This document shows positions 8,306-17,398 of a stretch of 64,000 nt of DNA, in pieces. Positions within the stretch are counted from its first letter, which is position 1. Each line of letters begins with the position of its first letter. The stretch covers positions 46,088 through 110,087 of the forward strand of contig NZ_NNRM01000037.1 of the NCBI RefSeq assembly GCF_002252525.1, written 5' to 3'. The notes under the pieces were generated by a model. The model was not told the DNA's origin, did not search any database, and was given only the letters and a program-made list of their open reading frames with translations. Made by a program: the position numbers and the translations under genes. This DNA comes from Brucella pseudogrignonensis (lineage in GTDB: Bacteria; Pseudomonadota; Alphaproteobacteria; Rhizobiales; Rhizobiaceae).

Positions 8306-9439
8306 ATGCGTATGACGGTCTGTGCTTTGGGATTGATGATGGGCTTTACCAGTTCCGCCTTGGCACTGAACAGCACAGAGAATCTGCAACAGGCCCTGGC
8401 GCAAATACCGCAAACGGCGCTTTCAAACCCAGATGCAATGCAGATCACGTTCGTCGATATCAAGGCATGGCGCGGGCTTGATGAAGCAGCCCCTTCCGCA
8501 GATGCCATGCGCAGGCTGGCCCTGGTTCAGCAAATTCCCGCTTTGCAACCGATCGGCTATGGTTTGGACGAATGGTCGAGCCATGCAAAAATCGCTTTCG
8601 ATGACGTTGCTTATTTTGCGGCATTCGGACAGGCGCCGGGGACTGTTACCTATTGGGGTCTTAAAGATCAGGCCAGCGTGTCACAGTTGCTGGAAAGCCT
8701 GAAAAGTTCGGATTTTGCTGCAGGCGACCCGGCCATCCCGGGCCTCCTCCAAAATGGGGAAGCCGGAAAAATGGATCTATCAAAAGCCAATGCAAAGGAT
8801 CCATGGCGGGGCACGATGGGAACCGCACGTTTTGTGTTGCCGCTGGGACAGGCTCTGGTTGACACGGCGTCTGCAGACGCGATCAAACAGCTTGCGCAAC
8901 CAGGCCCCTCGGTTGCTGAAAGCGATGTCATTCTGACAGCCATAGCCGGGCTCAACCATGCCGTGGCGCCAGACGAAGGCGCGATTGTGCAAGCGGCGGT
9001 CATCTCTCCGATATTGGGTGCGGAAGGCATCGATCCAGAGAAATTATTGGCGGCAGCAGCTTTGGATCACGACGCCGCACGACAACAACTCGAGGCCATG
9101 GTCAAGGAGCAGGGCCGGGGTCTTCCACCCTATCTCGGCGGCATAATCGCCGACGCCCAGATCAAGGCGGCACCCGCTGTTGCCATTGCGCTCGCCTATC
9201 CCGACTGCCAGACGGCGGACAAGGCACTCGAGGCGATCAAATCGGCCTGGGGGGAGATGAAAGCCGCACAGAATGCTCAGTTTTCCGGAGAAAGCCTTGC
9301 AGCCGACAAGCTTTGTGCCGCTGTCGTCACACTGACCGCGGCCAAGGCCGACAATGCCGGCAATTCGCTGCTGTCGGAAATCATGGATCGCTATATGCAG
9401 CGGGATCTGTCGCTGTTGCGGATCGGAACCTCCCTGTAA
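8306..9439 (+). CDS. Exported protein of unknown function
   Basis: The 377-residue product begins with a clear signal peptide (about residues 1-20, cleaved near ALA-LN) and is otherwise soluble, rich in Ala and predicted helix, with two Cys (CQTAD and LCAAV) that could pair in the periplasm. I recognise no domain. The ATG follows GATGGGAAAAAGAA. It lies 206 bp after the IalB-family gene, in the same direction, and ends at a strong terminator, so it is the last gene of the surface cluster. No function is proposed. Confidence 0.7.
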   Translation: MRMTVCALGLMMGFTSSALALNSTENLQQALAQIPQTALSNPDAMQITFVDIKAWRGLDEAAPSADAMRRLALVQQIPALQPIGYGLDEWSSHAKIAFDDVAYFAAFGQAPGTVTYWGLKDQASVSQLLESLKSSDFAAGDPAIPGLLQNGEAGKMDLSKANAKDPWRGTMGTARFVLPLGQALVDTASADAIKQLAQPGPSVAESDVILTAIAGLNHAVAPDEGAIVQAAVISPILGAEGIDPEKLLAAAALDHDAARQQLEAMVKEQGRGLPPYLGGIIADAQIKAAPAVAIALAYPDCQTADKALEAIKSAWGEMKAAQNAQFSGESLAADKLCAAVVTLTAAKADNAGNSLLSEIMDRYMQRDLSLLRIGTSL

Positions 9440-9463
9440 ACGCCGCGCATTTGTAGTGTTGCA

Positions 9464-9492
9464 GCCGCTGCCTTTCCAGGCGGCGGCTTTTT
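9464..9492 (+). terminator. Terminator after the exported-protein gene
   Basis: A 9-bp GC-rich stem (9464-9472 with 9479-9487, one G-T pair) and 6-nt loop are followed by five T residues. Confidence 0.8.
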
Positions 9493-9495
9493 CTT

Positions 9496-10035
9496 AGACC
9501 CCATCGGCTCGACACGGCAGAACGACTGCCTGCGGGGCCGGCGCGCCACTGTCAAGCGGCCTGGCACTTGCCAATCAAATCCCAACAGTTTTGCCGCTAT
9601 AAGATGGGGTTTACGCCGTTTCGATTCCCATCATAGGCTTGTGTCTCCCAGTCTGATGAGGCGTGAGTGATGAAGAAGACGCGGTTTTGATCCAAGGCAA
9701 CGCATACCGTCCTCTACCGGTGAAAGCCGCGGGTGACCAGCGCTCGCATGACCGGGCAACGAGATGGCGCGCCGGTGGCCATCGGGGCGATGCGGTAGAA
9801 ATCACCGGAGGCGTCGATCCTGCGCGTAATGCTACCGCAATCTGCCCATGACATATCGGAGCAGACCGCAAGCCGGGCTTGCTTTTTCTTGCCGTGAATG
9901 CGGATGCCGATCAATGGAGGTCAAGACGCTGCAACACCGTGTTTCGAGCGCGTTCTGCTTCGGGGCATGGTCAAAGGACCGCATCCTGCCGCACGGAAAA
10001 ATGGCGAACAACCAACGCATTTCCAGGAATAACGA
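9496..10035. other. Intergenic region, no supported gene
   Basis: Several short frames are open on both strands here, but none has a recognisable motif, a convincing start or natural composition. The stretch may hold the promoter of the efflux operon and decayed sequence. I see no repeats or RNA gene. Confidence 0.4.
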
Positions 10036-11499
10036 TTGCTTAGACAATTTCTTCGCCCAGCATGGATCATCGGAATCCTGCCGTTCATTGCCTCTTGTGT
10101 CACTGTCGGGCCCGACGTCCACAATCCGCTCGTCATCACCCCCGCTGCCTATGCCAGCAAGGCCGATGGGCAGGGTCCGCTGCGCGGTGATTGGTGGAGG
10201 ACACTCAATGATCCCGTTCTCAATGCACTGATTGCGCAGGCCATCACATCGAGCGTGCGGCTTGCGGATGCCAAAGCCAAGGTTCGGCTGGCACGCGCGC
10301 AGCTTGCCGCAACAGGCGCGACGCTCTCCCCCTCACTTGATAGCGATATCGGCTATAAGCGCAGTGATAGCGCGGCAGCGCTGGCGTCCAGTACCACCAA
10401 TCTGAGCTTTCAGACCCGCTGGGAACTGGATCTGTTTGGCGGCAACCGACGCGGCGTCGAGGCCGCTTATTACAACGCCTTGTCCGTCGATGAACAGATG
10501 CAGGCCGTGCTGCTGACGTTGATCGGCGAAGTGGCAACCAACTATGCACAGTTGCGCGGTACAGAGGCAATGATCGCCATCGCTCAGCACAATGCTGCTG
10601 CCCAACAACGCACCGTTGCGCTGACCAAGTCCCAATTGAGTGCTGGCCAGATATCCCAGGTTGACCTGCTCAGTGCGCAGACCCAGGCAGCGACGACGCT
10701 TGCGCAGATACCGAGCCTGCGCACCCGCTACGCATCCTTTCTCAACAGTTTGACTGTGCTTGTCGGACAATCGTCGCTTCTTGTCGCCCAGACCTTGGCA
10801 AAGCCGGCTGCGATCCCCACTGTGCCGCGCACAACCGCGATCGGACTTCCCGCGGATATGCTGTTCTGGCGCCCGGACCTGCGCGCCGCGCAACACGATT
10901 ATGCCAGCGCCACGGCCAAGATCGGGCAGGCCGAGGCCGCACTTTACCCCAGTGTTTCGCTGAGCGGAGCCATCAATACAGGCGGCGCAAATTTCGGCGA
11001 TCTCGCAAAGCGCTCAACAATCGGCTGGAGTTTCGGTCCAACACTGTCTGTTCCGATCTTCCAGGGCGGTAAGCTGAATGCCGAAGTCGATGGCGCAAAA
11101 GCAGGCCGCGATCTGGCATTCATCGCCTATAAAAAGGCGATTCTGACGGCGCTCAGTGAAGTGGAGAATGCGAGCGTCGCCTTCAATCAGAACCAGCTGC
11201 GCGCCGCGCAGTTGCAGACAATCGTCCGCAACAGTCGCAAGATCAAAGACCTTACGCTCACGCAATTTGAGGGGGGAAGCAAGAGCTTCATTGACGTGTT
11301 GAATGCCCAGCGCGACCTCCTGAATGCCGAAACAAGTCTCGCAGAGATTCAAACCGATCTGGTGGTCAATTACATCGCGCTGCAAAAGGCGCTTGGCGGG
11401 TCCTTTGAAGGGCGGCTTCATCCCGGCAAACCGGAAGTCATCGACGGTTATTCGGGTCCGCATCTGATAAAACAACCGGTTTCGCCGAGGCTCCCATGA
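10036..11499 (+). CDS. Outer-membrane efflux lipoprotein, OprM/NodT family
   Basis: This 487-residue protein is a TolC-like outer-membrane factor. It starts at TTG with AGGA upstream, and residues 1-21 form a lipoprotein signal with the lipobox IASC, so Cys21 should be acylated. The sequence VGPDVHNP after it is typical of the NodT/CusC branch. Two tandem OEP domains follow (about 60-250 and 270-460), with GGANFGDLA and SVPIFQGGK near the barrel. It overlaps macA by 4 nt, so it is coupled to the pump that it is expected to serve. Confidence 0.9.
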   Translation: MLRQFLRPAWIIGILPFIASCVTVGPDVHNPLVITPAAYASKADGQGPLRGDWWRTLNDPVLNALIAQAITSSVRLADAKAKVRLARAQLAATGATLSPSLDSDIGYKRSDSAAALASSTTNLSFQTRWELDLFGGNRRGVEAAYYNALSVDEQMQAVLLTLIGEVATNYAQLRGTEAMIAIAQHNAAAQQRTVALTKSQLSAGQISQVDLLSAQTQAATTLAQIPSLRTRYASFLNSLTVLVGQSSLLVAQTLAKPAAIPTVPRTTAIGLPADMLFWRPDLRAAQHDYASATAKIGQAEAALYPSVSLSGAINTGGANFGDLAKRSTIGWSFGPTLSVPIFQGGKLNAEVDGAKAGRDLAFIAYKKAILTALSEVENASVAFNQNQLRAAQLQTIVRNSRKIKDLTLTQFEGGSKSFIDVLNAQRDLLNAETSLAEIQTDLVVNYIALQKALGGSFEGRLHPGKPEVIDGYSGPHLIKQPVSPRLP

Positions 11500-12710
11500 A
11501 AATCGTGACATCCTCCTCCAGGCCAGTTGTGCGCTGGCATCTCTGGCTCGCCCTGCTTGTTCTCGCCTTGCTCATTGTTTTTTCGATCACAGCACGATTA
11601 AACAGCGACGCGCCGCCGCCTGCCACCACCCGCATTGAGCGCGGCAATCTTGAAAGTGCGGTTCTTGCTACCGGCGTGCTGAAGCCGCAGAGCCTTGTGG
11701 CGATCGGGGCACAGGCCACCGGCCGTATCCTCTCATTGAAGGTGCGGCCGGGTCAAAAAGTCAGCAAAGGCGATGTCATCGCGCTGATCGACGCGACATC
11801 GCAGCAAAACGAGCTGCAGAAAGCCCAGGCGACCTTGCGTCAGAATGAGGCCACCCGCACACAAAATGAAGCGCAACTCGAACTCGCCCGCAGCGATCTT
11901 GCTCGCCATCAACGGATGATCGCAAGCAATGCCGTCGCGCACTCCGAATATGACAAGGCGGTGAGCGCGCTCAAGGAGCGTCAGGCCCAGCTCAGCCACA
12001 GCGAGGCGGTCATTGCGGCGTCGCAGGTCGAAGTCAAAATCGCCGAAACCAATCTTGCCTATACACGGATCACCGCGCCGATGGATGGCACCGTGCTTGC
12101 GACCGTCGTGCAGGAAGGTCAGACGGTGAATGCCGCCCAGTCGGCACCCACCATTGCCATTCTCGGAGCACTCGACATGATGACGGTCGAGGCGGATATC
12201 TCCGAGGCCGATATCACCAGGGTACAGCCCGGCATGGCTGTCTATTTCACCGTTTCCGGCGACAGCGCCAAACGCTATCAAGCGAAACTCGCCATCATCA
12301 ATCCAGCGCCAGAGACCATTGTGAATGATAAAAGCTTCGCCGGAAGCAGTGCCGTCGCTGTTGCGGCAACCTCTGCTGCTGCAATTTATTACAAGGGAAT
12401 TTTTCAGGTGCCCAACAGCGACGGATTCCTGAAAACCTACATGACGGCCGAAATCCATATTGTTCTGGATGAGGCCCGAGATGTGCTTATCGCCCCGGTT
12501 TCGGCGCTGCGCCTCGCGGGTGATAACAAAGCCACTGTGCGGGTTCTCGGCCCTGAGGGTCGCATCTCCGAGCGTCTCGTTGGCACAGGCATTACCGACA
12601 AGATCAACACGGAAATACGCACTGGCCTCAACGAAGGCGAAACAATTGTGACCGATAACCAGCTCGCCGAGCCCCATGCGGACTCGGGCGAGGCCGCGAT
12701 GGGGTTGTGA
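11496..12710 (+). CDS. macA: Periplasmic adaptor of a MacAB-type efflux pump
   Basis: The 404-residue protein has one N-terminal membrane anchor (about 15-35), a lipoyl-like hairpin pair (ATGRILSLKVRPGQKVSKGDVIALID and TRITAPMDGTVLATVVQEGQTV segments), a helical hairpin between them rich in Gln and Ala, and a beta-barrel region. This is the HlyD/MacA adaptor plan linking the inner-membrane MacB to the outer-membrane factor. The start ATG overlaps the stop of the upstream gene (ATGA), and macB starts one base after its stop. Confidence 0.9.
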   Translation: MKIVTSSSRPVVRWHLWLALLVLALLIVFSITARLNSDAPPPATTRIERGNLESAVLATGVLKPQSLVAIGAQATGRILSLKVRPGQKVSKGDVIALIDATSQQNELQKAQATLRQNEATRTQNEAQLELARSDLARHQRMIASNAVAHSEYDKAVSALKERQAQLSHSEAVIAASQVEVKIAETNLAYTRITAPMDGTVLATVVQEGQTVNAAQSAPTIAILGALDMMTVEADISEADITRVQPGMAVYFTVSGDSAKRYQAKLAIINPAPETIVNDKSFAGSSAVAVAATSAAAIYYKGIFQVPNSDGFLKTYMTAEIHIVLDEARDVLIAPVSALRLAGDNKATVRVLGPEGRISERLVGTGITDKINTEIRTGLNEGETIVTDNQLAEPHADSGEAAMGL

Positions 12711-12711
12711 A

Positions 12712-14673
12712 GTGACAGAGGTTCCGCTGATCGCGCTTGAAGACATTCATCGTCGCTATCCTGCCGGTGACGGTTTCACCCATGTTCTCAAAAATATCGA
12801 GCTGACGATTGAACGGGGGGAGATGGTCGCCATCATCGGCGCATCGGGTTCCGGTAAATCGACATTGATGAATATTCTGGGGTGCCTGGACAGACCGTCC
12901 GAAGGGACCTATCGGATTTCCGGGCGGGAAACCGCCGATCTATCACCGGATGAACTCGCGCAGTTGCGACGCGAGCATTTCGGATTTATCTTTCAACGCT
13001 ATCACCTGCTCAGCGAACTCGATGCGCTCGGCAATGTCGAAATCCCTGCCATCTACGCGGGGCGCGACCGCTTGGCACGGCGTGAAAAGGCAACCGAGAT
13101 TCTCAAACGTCTCGGTATGGGTGAACGACTACACCATCGCCCCAATCAGCTTTCGGGTGGCCAGCAGCAGCGGGTTTCCATTGCGCGCGCGCTCATCAAC
13201 GACGCTGCGGTGATCCTCGCCGATGAACCAACAGGCGCACTCGACCGCCAGAGCGGCGAGGACGTGCTTTCAATTTTGCAGCAACTCAATGACGAGGGTC
13301 ACACGATCATTATCGTGACCCATGATCGCAGGGTGGCTGAACGCGCCAACCGCATCATCGAAATCAGCGACGGGACCATCGTTGCCGATGATCGAAAGGC
13401 GAAGCAAGCAGAGGAGCCGGATCTGCTTCCAAGCGCGGCAGGCAAGGGCCGGATGCATTTTCTCAAGGGATGGAAAGACCGGTTTCTCGAAGCTTTCGCT
13501 ATGGCGCTGCGGTCGATGAACGCCCATCGCATGCGTACATTCCTCACCATGCTCGGTATCATCATCGGCACAGCTTCCGTTGTTTGCGTGATCGCGCTCG
13601 GCCAGGGCTCCCAAAAGAAAATCCTTGAACAGATCAGCGATCTTGGCAGCAATACGCTTTATATCAGCCCTGGCCGGGGATTTGGTGATCTCAAGGCTGC
13701 ACAAATCACCACCCTGACGATCAGTGACGCCCAGCAGCTTAAAAAAATGCCCTATGTCATCGCTGCCACGCCGCTGGTATCCACCGCCTCCACCGTGCGG
13801 GTTGGTAACAAGGAAGTCAGTGTGACAGTCAATGGCGTCGGCCCGCAATATTTCGTCACCCGCAAAAGCAGATTGCTCGAAGGGCGTTTCTTCGATCAAA
13901 CAGCCGTGCAACAGCGTGCCCAGGACGCGCTGATTGACGAAAATGCGCGCAAGACACTGTTTGAGCATGCGCGGGGGTCCGTGATCGGAAAGATTATCAT
14001 GCTGCGGCAGACCCCGTTGCGCATCATTGGTGTGGTGAAGGCGCAGGAGCAGGGGATGGGTGCATCGCAGAACCTTGAGGTCTATCTTCCCTACACAACA
14101 GTGCAGACCCGCATGACCGGAACCAACACCTTGCAGTCTATCATCGTGCGTGTTGCCGATACGATGGATCCGACTGCCGCCGAAAAGATCATCACCTCTT
14201 TTCTCAGTTTCAGGCACGGGCAGAAGGATTTTTTCATCTTCAATACCAGCAGCCTGCAGAAGACCATTGAAGCAACCACCGCAACATTGGCGCTGCTCGT
14301 CGCAAGCATCGCTGGCATTTCTCTTTTTGTCGGCGGCATTGGCGTGATGAACATCATGCTGGTGTCGGTGTCCGAACGCGTCAACGAGATCGGTGTGCGT
14401 ATGGCGGTGGGCGCGCGACAAAGCGATATTCTGCAACAGTTCCTCATTGAATCGGTCCTCGTCTGCCTGATCGGCGGACTGGCGGGAACCGGCTTCGCGC
14501 TCGGTTTTGGTGTGTTATTTGCCCAGTTCAACAGCATGTTCGCGCTTATCTACTCACCCGGTTCGATCCTGGTCGCAATCCTCTGCTCATCGCTGATTGG
14601 CGTTGGCTTCGGCTTCATTCCGGCGCGCAACGCATCGAGGCTCGATCCGGTGGTGGCGCTCGCGCGCAACTAG
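12712..14673 (+). CDS. macB: MacB-type ABC exporter (ATPase-permease fusion)
   Basis: This 653-residue half-transporter joins an N-terminal ATPase to a four-helix permease. Walker A is GASGSGKS (43-50), the signature is LSGGQQQR and Walker B is [12 protein letters not shown]. After residue 265 come one membrane helix, a large periplasmic MacB_PCD domain, and three C-terminal helices ending in PVVALARN, the family's usual end. GTG at 12712 is chosen as start because it lies one base after the macA stop; an upstream in-frame ATG would lie inside macA. The set exports macrolides, lipopeptides or virulence factors in other species. Confidence 0.92.
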   Translation: MTEVPLIALEDIHRRYPAGDGFTHVLKNIELTIERGEMVAIIGASGSGKSTLMNILGCLDRPSEGTYRISGRETADLSPDELAQLRREHFGFIFQRYHLLSELDALGNVEIPAIYAGRDRLARREKATEILKRLGMGERLHHRPNQLSGGQQQRVSIARALINDAAVILADEPTGALDRQSGEDVLSILQQLNDEGHTIIIVTHDRRVAERANRIIEISDGTIVADDRKAKQAEEPDLLPSAAGKGRMHFLKGWKDRFLEAFAMALRSMNAHRMRTFLTMLGIIIGTASVVCVIALGQGSQKKILEQISDLGSNTLYISPGRGFGDLKAAQITTLTISDAQQLKKMPYVIAATPLVSTASTVRVGNKEVSVTVNGVGPQYFVTRKSRLLEGRFFDQTAVQQRAQDALIDENARKTLFEHARGSVIGKIIMLRQTPLRIIGVVKAQEQGMGASQNLEVYLPYTTVQTRMTGTNTLQSIIVRVADTMDPTAAEKIITSFLSFRHGQKDFFIFNTSSLQKTIEATTATLALLVASIAGISLFVGGIGVMNIMLVSVSERVNEIGVRMAVGARQSDILQQFLIESVLVCLIGGLAGTGFALGFGVLFAQFNSMFALIYSPGSILVAILCSSLIGVGFGFIPARNASRLDPVVALARN

Positions 14674-15022
14674 CTGGCCTTTGATTGCGGATCAAAGTCT
14701 GGCCCAAATTCCGACAGGAAAGCGGCGCGCAGCCTGCTGTTTGGCGCGGCCGCAGCCGAAAATCGACGCGCAATTGTTAGCAGCAATTTTTTGTAATTGT
14801 TTGGACCTGTCCAGGGATGCTAGTCATTGGTAAGCAAAGGGCGTCATGAACAGCCTGGTTCGAAGGTCCCAAAACTTGCGCTGCGTTGCGCTAGTCACAG
14901 CGTTGATTTTCAGGCTGGGCGGCACGTCCACTTTGCGGTGCCAGCGGCCGGATCGGGCGCGCTCCATTGTTTTCATCACCCATGTCATTTCAGCCAATTT
15001 TTTGTCTAACCAGGATATCCCA
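14674..15022. other. Intergenic region after macB
   Basis: A weak hairpin with arms CTTTGAT/ATCAAAG (14679-14697) follows the macB stop but lacks a T run. The frame of the next gene stays open upstream to 14846, yet that extension has no good start signal or recognisable sequence. Nothing else is supported. Confidence 0.4.
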
Positions 15023-15322
15023 ATGCCAGAGCAAAATGCCGTCAAAGCCTATCTTGCCAATGAGGACGAAATGCTTGCCGTGACGGCGCGCTCGATCGTG
15101 CTTGAGTTTCCCAATGGGGACATGGTCGAAATCTGCTGGGAACCACCCCATGCAAGTGATCGCCGCCCGCTGGCCATCGAGATCTGGGGAGGGCGACGCT
15201 GCGGCCACGAAAATCCAGCGGCGCTTGCGGATCGGTTTACCACCTTATCCGTGCAGCCGAGCGCCGCAAATCTTGTGATGGTCCGGCCCCAATCCTATCC
15301 TCGCCGGCAGGCTGAAGGGTAG
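15023..15322 (+). CDS. Small protein of unknown function (99 residues)
   Basis: The start at 15023 is preceded by AGGATA. The product is soluble, with a beta-rich segment (ARSIVLEFPNGDMVEICWE) and an Arg/Gly-rich middle, and shows no domain I can name. It lies upstream of a DUF982-like gene and a membrane peptide in the same direction, in a block that resembles plasmid-borne cargo of Rhizobiales. A longer form from 14846 is possible but poorly supported. Confidence 0.5.
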   Translation: MPEQNAVKAYLANEDEMLAVTARSIVLEFPNGDMVEICWEPPHASDRRPLAIEIWGGRRCGHENPAALADRFTTLSVQPSAANLVMVRPQSYPRRQAEG

Positions 15323-15416
15323 CGATCAGAAATCGATGCCGTCGCTGCGGGCACCAGACGGAATTCACCGCAGTTCAAATGACGCTTTATAAAATGGTCA
15401 GAGGAGTTCTTCCGCT

Positions 15417-15764
15417 ATGCCCTGGGGACAACCAATAGACCTGGTCAGCGAAGACTATCAAATCCGACTGACCATCACAACGACCACCGCTGCCCTTCAA
15501 TGGCTGCGCGAAAGGCGGTCGGTCCCAGCGCGGCGGAGACTGCATCTTGCCGCGATCGGTGCCTGTCTGGCTGAGAGCGATGGCAAAACGGCGCGGGCGC
15601 GCGCATTGTTTATCAGAGCGGCACGCGCGGCGGGCTTCCTGGTTCAAACCGCACACTGGTATGAGAGCAATGCGCCTCTTCCCTCCCTTACGGAAATGCA
15701 GCCCGAGGATATTCCGCATGTCATGACCGCTTGTAAACAGAGCCTGTCGAAACAGAAGCGATGA
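15417..15764 (+). CDS. DUF982-like small protein
   Basis: The 115-residue protein fits the DUF982 pattern seen in many Rhizobiales paralogues: an N-terminal strand region, TTAALQWLRER in the place of the usual 'dAl.fL..W' helix, and the segment ARALFIRAARAAGFLV matching the family's conserved AR-x-F-x-xAA ending. DUF982 proteins have no assigned function and are abundant on rhizobial plasmids. GAGGAG lies 10 nt before the ATG. The C-terminal 35 residues after the core are not conserved in my reading. Confidence 0.6.
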   Translation: MPWGQPIDLVSEDYQIRLTITTTTAALQWLRERRSVPARRRLHLAAIGACLAESDGKTARARALFIRAARAAGFLVQTAHWYESNAPLPSLTEMQPEDIPHVMTACKQSLSKQKR

Positions 15765-15819
15765 TTTCTCTAACAATGGCCAGAAGCCGGGCGTTTCGTT
15801 TTGACGTGAGGGAGAGCAC

Positions 15820-15936
15820 GTGAGACAGGATGAACCGAGAAAAGGCCTCACAATAGCGGCGATTCTGATGGCATTGCTGGTGGCAGCACTGATCGTCGGG
15901 GTGATGTTCTTCCTGCTCAAAAATACCCCTTTTTGA
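15820..15936 (+). CDS. 38-residue single-span membrane peptide
   Basis: A GTG start at 15820 is preceded by GGAGAG and opens a 39-codon frame ending with TGA at 15934-15936. The product has a charged N-terminus (RQDEPRKG), one strongly hydrophobic helix of about 23 residues (LTIAAILMALLVAALIVGVM and onward) and a short tail KNTPF. The composition is that of a genuine N-in membrane peptide. It lies 55 bp after the DUF982-like gene. No function can be assigned. Confidence 0.55.
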   Translation: MRQDEPRKGLTIAAILMALLVAALIVGVMFFLLKNTPF

Positions 15937-16363
15937 AGCAAGCGCCATCGCCATGATTAACAAATGACATGGCCGGAAATTTTAACGACGACGCCGAACA
16001 AGCAGTCGTCCGCTCGCGACAGACCACCGCAATTAAGACGCAACATCATGGCCCTTTGTTGAGCTGCCGCGCCGTCGGCATGCGCCCCTTCATTCACCCC
16101 GGCGCCAGCCGCGCCCACCTTGCCTCCCGTTTCATCGCAACCAACAGACGGCTCGTCCCCTTCGCAAGAAATCTGAACCAGCTCGTCAGCGACGCAAGGC
16201 CACGTTTGTGCCAGGGCAGCACGTGTTTTTCCCCGCCGGTTCGGCTCCTCGCGAACGCTTCGCTGCAAAAACACGTTCAAACGGACCTTGCATCCCTGCC
16301 TTTGAGCGTGGTTCGGTCGATATCTCACGAAGGGAATAAGCCCTTTGGTTGAGGAGACTGAAC
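15937..16363. other. Intergenic region upstream of the DUF736 gene
   Basis: Long frames are open on both strands here but their translations look non-natural. The main structure is a long inverted repeat at 16221-16276. The region should also contain the DUF736 promoter. Confidence 0.45.
16221..16276. repeat. Long inverted repeat (10-bp arms) before the DUF736 gene
   Basis: The arms ACGTGTTTTT (16221-16230) and AAAAACACGT (16267-16276) are perfect complements. The 36-nt interior is GC-rich and contains a further small inverted repeat (GTTCG/CGAAC). It lies 88 bp before the DUF736 start. It could be a folded RNA leader, a terminator or a protein site. Confidence 0.55.
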
Positions 16364-16690
16364 ATGCCTGCAATCGGAACAATCAGCGCCGGCGCAGATG
16401 GCCGTTTTGAAGGCTATCTGCGGACATTGTTTATCGATGCGCCCATCGCCCTGATCCCGACCCTCAAATCCAGCCGCAAGGCCGCCGATTTTCAGATCGT
16501 CTCGCAAGGTATCCCCATCGGAAAGGCCTGGATCCGTGTCCATCCCGTAACCGCCAGCAACGAGATCCTATTGTTGATCGAAGCACCCGAACTGCCGCGC
16601 CCGATCCATGCCTTCTTCGCTCTGTCCCAGCAATCAGTGCAGCCAGCAGTCTTTGATATTATCTGGCATCCACGCAGCGCTGCGCGCTAG
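16364..16690 (+). CDS. DUF736 family protein
   Basis: The 108-residue protein begins MPAIGTISAGADGRFEGYL and continues with RTLFIDAPIALIP, the conserved opening of DUF736. The family is found mainly next to conjugation and plasmid-maintenance genes of Alphaproteobacteria; its biochemical role is unknown. GAGGAG lies just before the ATG. The C-terminus (FDIIWHPRS) matches the family's usual ending, so the gene looks complete. It supports a mobile or plasmid-derived origin for this part of the window. Confidence 0.8.
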   Translation: MPAIGTISAGADGRFEGYLRTLFIDAPIALIPTLKSSRKAADFQIVSQGIPIGKAWIRVHPVTASNEILLLIEAPELPRPIHAFFALSQQSVQPAVFDIIWHPRSAAR

Positions 16691-17012
16691 AGCGTGGGTC
16701 CGCGCGGCTTTACGCCATGCCAATGCCGGATCGGGAAAAGGGCTATAAATGATCTCAATCTGGAACTGTTGATCCCCCGGTATTGCTGTCGGGACCTGGT
16801 GGGATGTGACGCCATGCCGGTTGCGCGAGAAAGGGTCGGGCGGCAAATTGCGTTTGATGCATTACCGACCGTGCCAGCAAGACCAACAGCAGCGTCCGCG
16901 TCCTCACGCCGGCTGAGCATGCAGCATCAAATGCTTCCAGATCGTCTCCGCGCGAAACGAAAGCGGCGATTGGTGTCGGACGATGCGGATCTCAACCGTC
17001 AAGTTCCAATAG
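16691..17012. other. Region between the DUF736 gene and the peptidase remnant
   Basis: No supported gene. Upstream parts of the P1-peptidase family are not recognisable here in any frame, so the peptidase fragment is truncated rather than merely frameshifted. Confidence 0.4.
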
Positions 17013-17361
17013 CGATCGGTCATCGTGGTGCTTGCCACCGATACGCCGGTTGAGCATCGTCAGCTCAAAACGCATCGTCAAGCGGTGTGGCGCCGGCCTG
17101 GCGCGGCTGGGTGCGTTTTGGGGGCACGGCAGTGGCGATATCGCGCTCGGCTTCTCCACCGCACAGCCGATCGATCACGACGAGACACGCGAGATCGTGC
17201 CGATCGCGGTCATCCATGAGAGCCGGATCGATATCCTGTTTCGAGCTGCAGCCGAAGCAACCCAGGAGGCGGTGCTCAATTCGATGTGCCAGGCCGAGGC
17301 GCTGGCCGGTCGTTCTGGCAAATTCCGCCCGTCTCTGGCCGACTGGCTTCGACAAGGCTAA
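17013..17361 (+). pseudogene. P1-family (DmpA/S58) peptidase, 3' remnant with frameshift
   Basis: The first part in one frame reads RSVIVVLATDTPVEHRQLK, and the second part in the next frame reads KRCGAGLARLGAF, then GHGSGDIALGFSTA. Together they match the C-terminal half of P1-family aminopeptidases, where 'VVLATDAPL..rqLkrla.Ra..GLaR' and 'GSGDi..AFSTA' are conserved. The frame changes at the AAAA run 17067-17070, as if one A had been added. The N-terminal half is absent. Family members release N-terminal residues, in some cases D-amino acids. It lies 37 bp before two further peptide or amide hydrolase genes, so it was probably part of that unit. Confidence 0.75.
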
Positions 17362-17398
17362 ACTCCATCTGTGCCCGACATAAAAAGGGGGAGACAAC

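Noticed and set aside
9558-9575. TGGCAC followed by TTGC as a sigma-54 promoter
   Set aside because: The two elements touch; the required spacing is missing.
9611-9914. Minus-strand frames before the efflux operon
   Set aside because: Overlapping frames give unnatural translations, without start signals or motifs.
15957-16382. Overlapping frames on both strands before the DUF736 gene
   Set aside because: Composition is unnatural on both strands, the long inverted repeat lies inside, and no family is recognisable.
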